A stretch of 37,428 nucleotides of DNA. Source: Komagataeibacter swingsii (GTDB lineage: Bacteria; Pseudomonadota; Alphaproteobacteria; Acetobacterales; Acetobacteraceae). Shown here piece by piece: positions 18,042 through 26,643 of this stretch. The notes below the pieces were generated by a model, which was not told the DNA's origin, searched no databases, and worked only from the letters and a program-made list of their open reading frames with translations. The stretch covers positions 1 to 37,428 of the forward strand of contig NZ_NKUB01000024.1 in NCBI RefSeq assembly GCF_003207895.1, written 5' to 3'. A program made the translations under genes and the position numbers. The first letter of the stretch is position 1. Each line of letters begins with the position of its first letter.

Positions 18042-18440
18042 TCAGGTTCCTGAAAAAAGGGTGGCGGGGAAACGGCCGCGCACCATGTCCGACAGGCTGG
18101 CGGGGCGGCGGGACGGCATGACGGTGCCACTGCGCGATGCGCCGTAGGCGGCGATATAGGTCATGAGGTCGGCGGCCTTTTCCGGGCCAAGGTTGGCCAG
18201 CAGCCAGCCCCATTTGCCCGGCATGGCCACCACGGCGGTGCAGCCATCGTTACAGGCGGCAAGGCAGTTGACTTCATGCACCACAACCTGCGCGCTGCCT
18301 GATGCCAGCACCTGCATGGCGTCATGCAACTGGCGTCCGGGCGGGTTGTCGGATGCGGGCAGGCCCCGGCGGCAGGTCACGCAGACATGCAGGTGAACGG
18401 GGCCGGCACCCATCGGCGCGGGTGGTGCGGGAGTACTCAT
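18042..18440 (-). CDS. DUF1636 Cys-rich protein, first gene of the cob operon
   Basis: A 132-residue protein with an N-terminal CVTC pair (about residues 19-22) and a second Cys group in NCLAACNDGC (about 58-67), the pattern of a thioredoxin-fold 2Fe-2S ferredoxin. DUF1636 proteins regularly neighbour cobW and cobN; their biochemical role is not established. Electron supply for CobG or a metal-handling role are both possible (inference). It is the first gene after the cobalamin riboswitch, with the ATG about 179 nt from the switch end. No strong ribosome site is seen, which would fit translational control. Confidence 0.85.
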   Translation of the reverse strand: MSTPAPPAPMGAGPVHLHVCVTCRRGLPASDNPPGRQLHDAMQVLASGSAQVVVHEVNCLAACNDGCTAVVAMPGKWGWLLANLGPEKAADLMTYIAAYGASRSGTVMPSRRPASLSDMVRGRFPATLFSGT

Positions 18441-18618
18441 TGCGGTGCGTGCCCTTTCGCGGCGTTGCTGCGCGCGGGCAGCGGTGGGCGGGGTGCACGG
18501 TCATGGCCTGCCATCCCGGCGCATGGCAGGGGGGCAGCCTGTCGCGTGCCGGGCACCCCGCCGGCCATGCGATTCCTGAATCTCGGTCCTGTTATGCCCG
18601 CCTGCGGGCGGACATGAT

Positions 18619-18826
18619 GGCAGGTCTCCTGGCTTGTGGCGGAGGGCGCTGGGGCCAGCACCCTCGATCCCGGCGGCCTTCCCGGTCCCGATCGGGGGAC
18701 CAGTGGCGCATGTCGGCCCGCGATACGCGGACCGGCCGGGCGATAGCCACCTACAGTTGCGGGGGCAGCGACGGCATTGCCGGTATGGCGCACCGTCTTC
18801 CCTATTCTCCCCCGACAGGGGGAACC
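18619..18826 (-). promoter_or_regulatory. cobalamin riboswitch (AdoCbl type)
   Basis: Read on the minus strand, the conserved pieces appear in order: GGTTCCCC near the 5' end, AATAGGGAA, GGTGCGCC, then CCCCCGCAACTGT, then CCACTGG, and finally the B12 box AAGCCAGGAGACCTGCC (18635-18619). It leads the DUF1636-cobW-cobN-cobG-cobH-cobI-cobJ operon and should lower its expression when adenosylcobalamin is plentiful. A GC-rich hairpin (CCGCCCGC/GCGGGC) follows close to the end without a U-run, so control may be at translation or through Rho. Confidence 0.95.
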
Positions 18827-18848
18827 ATCACTGGCGGATTTAGACGAT

Positions 18849-18880
18849 CGGCCCCGGCGCTGTCAAAAAAACCGGGGCCG
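18849..18880 (-). repeat. 9-bp inverted repeat between histidine phosphatase gene and riboswitch
   Basis: CGGCCCCGG (18849-18857) and CCGGGGCCG (18872-18880) pair perfectly around a 14-base loop holding seven A (T on the minus strand). It lies 18 nt past the stop of the leftward histidine-phosphatase-like gene and could end its transcript before the riboswitch. It lacks a U-tail, so terminator status is uncertain. Confidence 0.45.
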
Positions 18881-18897
18881 TCGCGCATGCCATGCGG

Positions 18898-19428
18898 TCA
18901 TGGCAGTGGTGCGCCACTGGCGGCCACGCGCCATGTGGCATGGCGGGTCAGGTGAATCCGGGTCAGGGGGGCGATGTCCAGTCGCGACAGCATGGCCGCC
19001 GTGCCGCCAAGGGCGGCCACCACGATTGCCCGGACCACCGTGGCGTCGGCCATCACCGTGATCCGTGCGGGTACGGGCGGCAGGGCTTCAAGCCACCGGG
19101 CCACGCGATGCAGGTGCGCGGCCCGGCTCTCGCCCCCCGGCGGGGCAAAACCGGCATCGGCAACCCAGCGTGCAAGGTCGGCGGGGGGCAGGTCTTTTAA
19201 TGGCCGCCCCTGCCACGCGCCCATATCAGCCGTGCGCAGGGCCGGTTCGGGCAGGCCGTGGCCTATACCGGGGGCTGGCATGGCGGGCGGCAGCAGGAGC
19301 AGTCCGGTGCCCTCGGCGTATCGCGCAAGATCGGCGGGCAGCGGGCCTGTTTCGCCCTGCATCGGGAAAACGCCACGGCGCACGCAGTCGGGGGCGGGCA
19401 GCGCGATACAGGTCAGGGCCTGGTTCAT
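18898..19428 (-). CDS. degenerate histidine-phosphatase-like protein of the cobalt region
   Basis: A 176-residue protein resembling the histidine phosphatases often found beside cbtAB and cob genes. The middle and C-terminal parts are recognisable (DMGAWQGR, then PPGGES, then a TVVRAIVVAALG helix and the DIAPLT strand). However, the N-terminal RHG/CHA catalytic motif is replaced by CIALPAP, and the second catalytic His (usual VTHxxVxR) is replaced by Ala-Asp in VMADATVVR. Both phosphate-handling histidines thus appear lost, and a phosphatase role is doubtful. The start at 19428 is chosen as the first Met giving a family-like N-terminus; the frame is open up to 19656 but would then cross cbtB on the other strand. 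Divergent from cbtB. Confidence 0.65.
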   Translation of the reverse strand: MNQALTCIALPAPDCVRRGVFPMQGETGPLPADLARYAEGTGLLLLPPAMPAPGIGHGLPEPALRTADMGAWQGRPLKDLPPADLARWVADAGFAPPGGESRAAHLHRVARWLEALPPVPARITVMADATVVRAIVVAALGGTAAMLSRLDIAPLTRIHLTRHATWRVAASGAPLP

Positions 19429-19509
19429 GCCGTGCGACCGTGCGTGTCGGGCAGGGGTGGGATATGCACGGGAATGATTGACCTTCCATGTCAATTTTGA
19501 AAACATGGA

Positions 19510-19590
19510 CCCAGATCCGGTTATGGGAAGGGCGGCCAGACATGGCGCGTCTCCCGCATGCTGCTCCGGGTCGCACGAGATCCATGGAGT
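19510..19590 (+). promoter_or_regulatory. candidate compact cobalamin-riboswitch-like leader of cbtB
   Basis: The 5' leader of cbtB contains, in order, GGTT (19519-19522), GGGAA (19525-19529), GGCC, GCGCGTCTCCCGC and CTG, then GAGATCCATGG. This order resembles the B12-switch core (GGTT, GGGAA, GGTG..CC, GCGCGGTCCCGCNACTG, GGAGACCTGG) in a shortened, imperfect form. The classic B12 box and the GCAACTGT string are not intact. A Cbl-responsive variant is plausible next to a cobalt transporter subunit, but this is a weak match made by eye. Confidence 0.25.
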
Positions 19591-19597
19591 GACCAGT

Positions 19598-19822
19598 ATG
19601 AGCCAAGATACATCCGTTCTGTCCAGCGCCGCCATTGCCGCGCCGCAGGTTTCCATCCCGGTCCGCGACCTGCTGCCGTGGGGTGTGTTCGGGCTGGTGC
19701 TGGCGTCGCTGCTGCTCTATTTCGTGGGCGCCGAGCAGGGGGCGACCTCCCTCATTTCCGGCCATTACGTGCATGAATTCGTGCATGATGGCCGTCACCT
19801 GCTGGGTTTCCCCTGCCACTGA
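19598..19822 (+). CDS. cbtB: cobalt transporter subunit CbtB, without CbtA
   Basis: A 74-residue protein with one membrane helix (about residues 28-46) and the CbtB C-terminal metal-binding signature HxxHEFxHDxRHLLGFPCH (residues 56-74), rich in His and ending Cys-His. CbtB pairs with the five-helix CbtA in B12-regulated cobalt uptake. GGAG precedes the ATG by 9 nt. No cbtA follows; a strong terminator lies 42 nt downstream, so this is a single-gene transcript. It may work with an unlinked CbtA or alone. Confidence 0.88.
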   Translation: MSQDTSVLSSAAIAAPQVSIPVRDLLPWGVFGLVLASLLLYFVGAEQGATSLISGHYVHEFVHDGRHLLGFPCH

Positions 19823-19864
19823 ATCAGGGCTGCGTGCCCGATGCGGCATGATGGTGAATGAAGG

Positions 19865-19896
19865 ACGGCATGCCCCGGCGGGCATGCCGTTTTTTA
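19865..19896 (+). terminator. Rho-independent terminator after cbtB
   Basis: ACGGCATGCC (19865-19874) pairs perfectly with GGCATGCCGT (19881-19890) around a short loop and is followed by a run of six T. Position and strand fit termination of the cbtB transcript. Confidence 0.9.
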
Positions 19897-19945
19897 TTGC
19901 GCGTGTTGAAAGGCCATTCCCTGAAACGACCTGTAAATCATAAGG

Positions 19946-19978
19946 AAGTTTTTGGTGAAGCTTTTTTCAAAAAGCTTC
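19946..19978 (-). repeat. two-hairpin dispersed repeat, copy D (half)
   Basis: Inverted relative to copy A. AAGTTTTTGG (19946-19955) is followed by the GAAGCTTTTTTC / AAAAAGCTTC hairpin (19957-19978). The GCCGCC hairpin half is lost or degraded to CGCTGCCC. It lies between cbtB and the oxidoreductase gene. Confidence 0.75.
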
Positions 19979-20044
19979 GGAAAACGCTGCCCTTCGTAGA
20001 AAAGCAGCGCCCAGGAATGCCATTTTCCCGTCATGACGTGCGGA

Positions 20045-21025
20045 TCAGCCCATGTTGATGACGGTCCGCCCCCGGATATGGCCGGCAAGGATGCGTGGCG
20101 CGATGCCGATGGCATCAGCCAGCGGGGCGTCATGCAGCATGCTTTCCAGCCGCATGGGATCGATATCGCGCGCAAGGCGGGTCCATGCGGTCATGCGGCG
20201 CGGGCGCGGGCACATCACGCTGTCGATTCCCTGCAGGCGTATGCCGCGCAGGATGAAGGGTGCCACCGTCAGCGGCAGCGTCAGCCCGCCCGCCAGCCCG
20301 CAGGCCGCCACCGTGCCTCCGTACTGGATGGAGGTGCACATGGTGGCCAGCGCCTCGCCCCCCACCACGTCGATTCCCCCCGCCCAGCGCGCGGTTTCCA
20401 GTGCCTTGCCGGTGGGGCTGAGGGTATCGCGCGGCAGTACCTCGGCGGCACCCAGCCCGGTCAGGTAGGCATGCAACTGTGGCCGCCCGGTCACCGCCGC
20501 CACCTGATACCCCAGCTGCGCCAGCAGCATGATGGCCATGCCCCCCACGCCGCCGCCCGCGCCATTGACGATGACGGGGCCGCTGGCGGGGGTCAGGCCG
20601 CCATCCTCCAGGGCCATGACACACAGCATGGCGGTAAAGCCCGCCGTGCCGATTCCCATGGCCTGTCGCGCGGTCAGCCCGGCAGGCTGTGGCAGCAGCC
20701 ACCGCCCCGGCAGGCGCGCCATGCGGGCAAGCCCGCCCCAGTGCCGTTCCCCCAGCCCCCAGCCGGTGGCCAGCACCCGGTCGCCCGGGCGGTGGACCGG
20801 ATCATCGGAATGCAGCACGCGCCCCGCCAGGTCGATGCCGGGGATCATGGGAAACTGCCGCACCACCGGCGCGCCACGGGTCATGGCCAGCGCGTCCTTG
20901 TAGTTCAGGCTGGAATGGTCGATTTCCACCGTCACGTCGCCTTCGGGCAGGGCGGCGGGATCGACCTGCTCCAGCCGGGTCGTGACCACGCCATCCGCGC
21001 GGCTGATCATGAGGGCATCGAACAT
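20045..21025 (-). CDS. AcuI/YhdH-type NADPH quinone oxidoreductase (acrylyl-CoA reductase family)
   Basis: A medium-chain dehydrogenase/reductase of 326 residues without zinc ligands. The N-terminal half carries LNYKDALAMT and the PMIPGIDLAGRV segment specific to the YhdH/AcuI subfamily, and the Rossmann half has [16 protein letters not shown]. Family members reduce acrylyl-CoA or similar enoyl compounds with NADPH; the substrate here is not shown. The start at 21025 (MFDALMIS) has GGAAG upstream; an in-frame start at 21079 would add 18 unlike residues. It stands alone, with no operon partners. Confidence 0.88.
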   Translation of the reverse strand: MFDALMISRADGVVTTRLEQVDPAALPEGDVTVEIDHSSLNYKDALAMTRGAPVVRQFPMIPGIDLAGRVLHSDDPVHRPGDRVLATGWGLGERHWGGLARMARLPGRWLLPQPAGLTARQAMGIGTAGFTAMLCVMALEDGGLTPASGPVIVNGAGGGVGGMAIMLLAQLGYQVAAVTGRPQLHAYLTGLGAAEVLPRDTLSPTGKALETARWAGGIDVVGGEALATMCTSIQYGGTVAACGLAGGLTLPLTVAPFILRGIRLQGIDSVMCPRPRRMTAWTRLARDIDPMRLESMLHDAPLADAIGIAPRILAGHIRGRTVINMG

Positions 21026-21355
21026 GCTGGCAGTCTTCCGTGATGATGAAGGGAAAATGGAACGCGGAACCGCGTTCAATGCAGCTTTCTAGCCTGATCT
21101 AGGTCTATCTTCCTATGAGCAACTCCGTGATTTCGCATGAACGTGAAGTGGTGCCGTCAGGAAAAGCATTGAATATACAAAAGGATTTCAAAACGGTCCG
21201 TGGCCGGTTCCCGAACCGTTCCTGTCATCGTGCCCCGGTATGCGGGCCTGCGTGAAAAAGCGCAGGTCTGGTGTGACCCTGCCACGCTTCCCGCAGGGCA
21301 GGCGGTGTGGTGTGCTGCTTTTTCAGCCACTATTGCACAGGCAGGAGGCATGCCG
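21026..21355. other. 330-bp divergent intergenic region
   Basis: This separates the leftward oxidoreductase gene from the rightward nitroreductase gene and must hold both promoters. A small hairpin (CCTGCG/CGCAGG with an 8-base loop, near 21249-21268) is visible. No gene, riboswitch or repeat copy was recognised. Confidence 0.4.
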
Positions 21356-22219
21356 ATGTCCGACGTCACAGTTTCTTCCTTTCCCGCGCTGTCTTCCATG
21401 AATGCGCTGTGGCAGGCGCGTTACGGCACCCGCCCGCCCGCCAGCCCCCTGCCGGAAAGCCCGGTGGCGCGCAGCCTCATGACCCATCGTTCCGTGCGCG
21501 CCTTCAGCCCCGCCGCGCTGCCCGATGGCGTGGTGGAGGCGGCGATGGCGGCGGCGCAGTCGGCCTCGACATCATGCAACCTGCAGGCATGGAGCGTGAT
21601 CGCCGTGCGTGACCCTGACCATCGCGCCCGGCTGGCGAAGCTCGCGGGGGACCAGGATTTCATCGCGCAGGCGCCGCTGTTCCTGGCGTGGATCGCCGAC
21701 CTGTCGCGGCTGGAACATGTGGGGCAGGCGCAGGGCCGCACCCTGCCGGGGGTCGACTGCCTAGATACCTTCCTGGGTGCTGTGATGGATACCGCCTTCG
21801 CCGCGCAGAATGCGGCGGCCACGTTCGAATCCTACGGGCTGGGAATCGTGTATGTGGGGGCGGTGCGCAACCAGCCCGAGGCCATCGCCGCGGAACTGGG
21901 CCTGCCGGCGCGCACGTTTGCGGTATTCGGCATGAGCGTGGGCTACCCCGACCGCAAGAAGCCCACCGCCATCCGCGCCCGCCTGCCGCAGCATGCCGTC
22001 CTGCATTCCGAACGGTATGACCCCGCTGCCGCCAGTGACCGCGCCACCATCGCCGCCTATGATGAACGCCTTGTCGCCGCGCGTGCGGCACAGGGGCAGC
22101 CCGCGCGGGGATGGAGCGAAAGCGTGGTGGCGCGGCTGGGCGACGTGAAGGCGCTGCATGGCCGTGAACACCTGCCACAGGCGCTGCGTGCCCTTGGCTT
22201 CATGCTGGGCGAGGCATGA
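21356..22219 (+). CDS. NfsA/FRP-type NADPH nitroreductase (FMN)
   Basis: An FMN-dependent oxidoreductase of 287 residues, like oxygen-insensitive nitroreductases and flavin reductases. It shows MTHRSVRAFSP near residue 42 (FMN phosphate contact), SASTSCNLQAWSVIAV, GAVMDTAFAAQNAAATFESYGLG, and the GMSVGYPD segment before the extended C-terminal arm. Physiological substrates may be quinones or flavins. Two in-frame ATGs (21350, 21356) follow AGGAGG; the second gives the proper spacing of about 7 nt and is preferred. A single gene. Confidence 0.88.
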   Translation: MSDVTVSSFPALSSMNALWQARYGTRPPASPLPESPVARSLMTHRSVRAFSPAALPDGVVEAAMAAAQSASTSCNLQAWSVIAVRDPDHRARLAKLAGDQDFIAQAPLFLAWIADLSRLEHVGQAQGRTLPGVDCLDTFLGAVMDTAFAAQNAAATFESYGLGIVYVGAVRNQPEAIAAELGLPARTFAVFGMSVGYPDRKKPTAIRARLPQHAVLHSERYDPAAASDRATIAAYDERLVAARAAQGQPARGWSESVVARLGDVKALHGREHLPQALRALGFMLGEA

Positions 22220-22362
22220 AAAGCAGGGGTCATGCGCATGCGCCGGGGTTGACCGGCACCATGTTCTGGTGAACTTCTGCTAGCGTTGCCCGAATCTGTT
22301 GGCGGGCAGGGGGCGCGCCTTATGGATCGCGCCAGCGCCATGATGAGAGAGAAACAACGGCT

Positions 22363-23454
22363 ATGGACTGCGCCACTTCCCTTCCCTTTACCCTTTCACC
22401 CAGCACCTCGCCGGTTTCGCCGCAGCGGCGGGCGGAGATCCTGGCCAATCCCGGTTTCGGGCGTGTCTTTACCGACAACATGGTCGTTATCCGCTATGTG
22501 GAAGGCAGGGGGTGGCATGACGCCCGCGTACAGCCCTATGCACCGATTTCGCTGAACCCGGCGGCGGCGGTGCTGCATTACGCGCAGGAAATTTTCGAGG
22601 GGATGAAAGCCTACCGCACGGCTGAAGGTGGCATTACCCTGTTCCGCCCCTATGCCAACGCCGCGCGCTTCCGCAAGTCGGCTGAACGGCTGGCGATGGC
22701 GGACCTGCCTGACGAAGTGTTTGTCGAGGCGGTGCGCCAGCTGGTGCGCGTGGACCACGCATGGGTGCCCGGCAACCCCGATGAAAGCCTGTATATCCGC
22801 CCCTACATGATCGCGAGCGAGACATTCCTGGGCGTGAAGCCCGCGTCGGAATACATGTTCATGGTCATCGCCTCGCCCGTGGGCGCGTATTTCGGTGCGG
22901 AAGCGGTCAGCGTGTGGGTGTCCGATTTCTGCCGTGCCGCGCCCGGCGGCACGGGGGAGGCCAAGTGCGGCGGCAACTACGCCGCAAGCCTGCTGGCGCA
23001 GCAGGAAGCCAAGGGCCATGGCTGTGCGCAGGTCCTGTTCCTTGATGCGGTGGAGCGCCGCTGGATCGAGGAAATGGGCGGCATGAACGTGTTTTTCGTG
23101 TTCGATGACGGCACGCTGGCCACCCCGCCGCTGACCGGCACGATCCTCCGGGGCATCACGCGCGATTCGCTGCTGACCCTGGCGCGTGAAATGGGCCTGA
23201 GCGTGCGTGAGGAACCCTATGCCATCGACCAGCTTTATGCCGATGCCGCGTCCGGCCGCCTGAAGGAAGTGTTTGCCTGTGGCACGGCGGCGGTGGTGTC
23301 CCCCATCGGGCGGTTCCGCAGCCACAAGGGCGAAGTGGTGATTGGCGATGGCAGGGGCATCGGCCCCGTGACCGAAAAGCTGCGCAACGCCCTGATCGGC
23401 ATCCAGCGCGGCACCACGCCCGACACCCATGGCTGGGTGGAAAAGGTCATCTGA
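22363..23454 (+). CDS. ilvE: branched-chain amino acid aminotransferase
   Basis: PLP-dependent transfer of amino groups between glutamate and the 2-oxo acids of leucine, isoleucine and valine, in the cytosol. The 363-residue class IV aminotransferase has HYAQEIFEGMKAYR (about 72-85), the PLP lysine K201 in GEAKCGGNYA, EEMGGMNVFFV (about 236-246) and GTAAVVSPIG. Length and motifs are of the long BCAT-II subgroup. A purine-rich stretch precedes the ATG. A single gene, with repeat copy E downstream. Confidence 0.95.
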   Translation: MDCATSLPFTLSPSTSPVSPQRRAEILANPGFGRVFTDNMVVIRYVEGRGWHDARVQPYAPISLNPAAAVLHYAQEIFEGMKAYRTAEGGITLFRPYANAARFRKSAERLAMADLPDEVFVEAVRQLVRVDHAWVPGNPDESLYIRPYMIASETFLGVKPASEYMFMVIASPVGAYFGAEAVSVWVSDFCRAAPGGTGEAKCGGNYAASLLAQQEAKGHGCAQVLFLDAVERRWIEEMGGMNVFFVFDDGTLATPPLTGTILRGITRDSLLTLAREMGLSVREEPYAIDQLYADAASGRLKEVFACGTAAVVSPIGRFRSHKGEVVIGDGRGIGPVTEKLRNALIGIQRGTTPDTHGWVEKVI

Positions 23455-23558
23455 TCTTCCGGTCATGCTCGGTACGCCCGGCCATGACGGATGGTTATTA
23501 TGATCAAGGGGGCGGGGCGTGCGGTTGCCGCATGTCCCGCCTCGCCTGTATCCAGATG

Positions 23559-23612
23559 AAAAAGCGTCGGAAGAACGGCGCCTTTTTGGAAAAGGCGACC
23601 CCCAAGACTTTT
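23559..23612 (-). repeat. two-hairpin dispersed repeat, copy E (partial)
   Basis: On the minus strand it reads AAAAGTCTTGGGGGTCGCC, a CGCC/GGCG hairpin around CTTTTCCAAAAAG, then CGTTCTTCCGACGCTTTTT. This corresponds to the left arm and first hairpin of copy A with changes, while the second hairpin is broken. It lies between ilvE and the small unknown gene. Confidence 0.65.
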
Positions 23613-23657
23613 GTCATTTTTATCGATAATACTTTTTAGGGAAAGAAAGCAGGTCCG

Positions 23658-24086
23658 ATGACCGGGAAAGTGCTGGATGTAACAGGGCAGTGGGAGGGGC
23701 GGTTCAGCTATCCCCATACACTGACACCGGAGTTTTTTTCAGCATCGCTGTTCGAGAATGGTGGCCATGTGGGCGGCACGGTAACGGAACGTGCCACGTC
23801 GGGTGCGCATGCCGGTGAATGCTTCATCGCCACGGCGCGGGGGGAGCGTACCGGGACGCGGGTACGTTTTACGAAAACGTACGAAGACGGCGTGCGCCAG
23901 CATGCCGTGCTGTACACGGGCACGCTGGGCGCGGATGGCAACGAGATCGAGGGGGAGTGGCGGATTGCCGGTTCCTGGTCGGGGCCGTTCCTTATGGTCC
24001 GCCGTGCGGCGGGCAGCGCTGTCGCGCGGGACAAGGTCGCGGAAGCGCCGGTGCCCGATGCGGATTGTATCACCATTTCCCGCTAG
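23658..24086 (+). CDS. uncharacterised 142-residue beta-rich protein
   Basis: No function is recognised. The protein has no signal peptide or membrane segment. Its regular aromatic/Gly pattern (GQWEGRFSYP at 10-19, then GGTVTE, a GECFIATARGERTG segment, FTKTYEDG, YTGTL, IEGEWRI and WSGPFLM) suggests a small beta-barrel or sandwich, comparable to lipocalin-like folds; this is inference from spacing only. GCAGG lies just upstream of the ATG and codon use is like the neighbours. Repeat-family elements flank it on both sides, so it is probably its own transcript. Confidence 0.7.
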   Translation: MTGKVLDVTGQWEGRFSYPHTLTPEFFSASLFENGGHVGGTVTERATSGAHAGECFIATARGERTGTRVRFTKTYEDGVRQHAVLYTGTLGADGNEIEGEWRIAGSWSGPFLMVRRAAGSAVARDKVAEAPVPDADCITISR

Positions 24087-24093
24087 AAGATTA

Positions 24094-24255
24094 GAGACTG
24101 TTTGAAAACAACCTATTGATAAAAAAGAATAAAAGTTTTTGGGTGCTGCCTTTTTTCAAAAAGGCGGCGTTCTTTCGAAGCTTTTGCAAAAAGCTTCACC
24201 AAAAACTTCCTTTAATTTTAAAGCGCTATCATGAACTGACTTTTCAAACAGTCTC
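24094..24255. mobile_element. 162-bp MITE-like element with perfect 15-bp ends and TTA duplication
   Basis: The ends GAGACTGTTTGAAAA (24094-24108) and its exact reverse complement (24241-24255) are flanked on both sides by TTA (24091-24093 and 24256-24258), a 3-bp target duplication. No transposase fits inside. The TNA-type duplication is usual for the IS1031 branch of the IS5 family, so a parent of that type is likely (inference). It carries repeat copy B inside. Confidence 0.75.
24131..24208 (+). repeat. two-hairpin dispersed repeat, copy B (inside the MITE)
   Basis: AAAAGTTTTTGG (24131-24142) and CCAAAAACTT (24199-24208) form the outer arms. Inside are the GCTGCC/GGCGGC hairpin around TTTTTTCAAAAA and the GAAGCTTTTGCAAAAAGCTTC hairpin. 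It shares nearly all positions with copy A but is bounded by the 15-bp ends of the MITE-like element. Confidence 0.8.
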
Positions 24256-24270
24256 TTATTTCAGGTGATC

Positions 24271-24349
24271 GCAGTTTCCGGGTGCCGCCTTTTTCAAGAA
24301 TGCGGCGTTCTTTGAAGCTTTTTGAAAAAGAGCGTCACCAAAAACTTTT
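24271..24349 (+). repeat. two-hairpin dispersed repeat, copy C (decayed)
   Basis: It lies just past the MITE-like element. The left arm has drifted (GCAGTTTCCGGG), the first hairpin has mismatches (GCCGCCTTTTTCAAGAATGC), the second is partly broken (GAAGCTTTTTGAAAAAGAGC), and the right arm CCAAAAACTTTT is intact (24338-24349). It precedes the 3' end of thiC. Confidence 0.75.
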
Positions 24350-24408
24350 CATGGAAAATCCAGGCGTGGGTTCTGCCCCATGCAGCATGGCATGGGGCAG
24401 GCCGCGTC

Positions 24409-26313
<1,905 letters not shown>

Positions 26314-26362
26314 TCATGCGCGCAGCATCGTCAGGCCTGGCGCATCGTGCCGATTGTCTGCA

Positions 26363-26484
26363 CCAGTCCCTCCGCCGGTATGAGCCGGATCAGGTTCCCC
26401 GGAACGCACCATGCGCCCGGAAGGGTCTCCGCGCGCACGGTCGGGCCATGCCAGCGGTATCTCAGCCCCTTGTCGGGACTCCCC
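26363..26484 (-). promoter_or_regulatory. TPP riboswitch (THI element)
   Basis: Read on the minus strand, the element runs GGGAGTCCCGACAAGGGGCT, GAGAT, a helix with GCGGAGACCCTTCCG, then GGGGAACCTGATCCGGCTCA and ends ACCGGCGGAGGGACTGG. The CTGAGAT and ACCTGATC cores are intact. It precedes thiC by about 110 nt and should reduce thiC expression when thiamine pyrophosphate is abundant. Confidence 0.97.
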
Positions 26485-26643
26485 TTGGTCGTTTCAGGAT
26501 CATGAAATGCCCTGTGCTTGTCAACATTGCTGGCGGGGGTGTGGGCGGGCGGGACGAAAAAGAATTCGTGTGCTGATTTGCCAGCCGCGCGGTTGTGTTA
26601 GAGTGCTGGGGAATATCCATCTTTTGCGAGGAAGCAGGACAGC

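Noticed and set aside
15768-18053. 761-codon plus-strand frame opposite cobN and cobW
   Set aside because: It runs through two well-supported minus-strand genes and has no recognisable domain or ribosome site.
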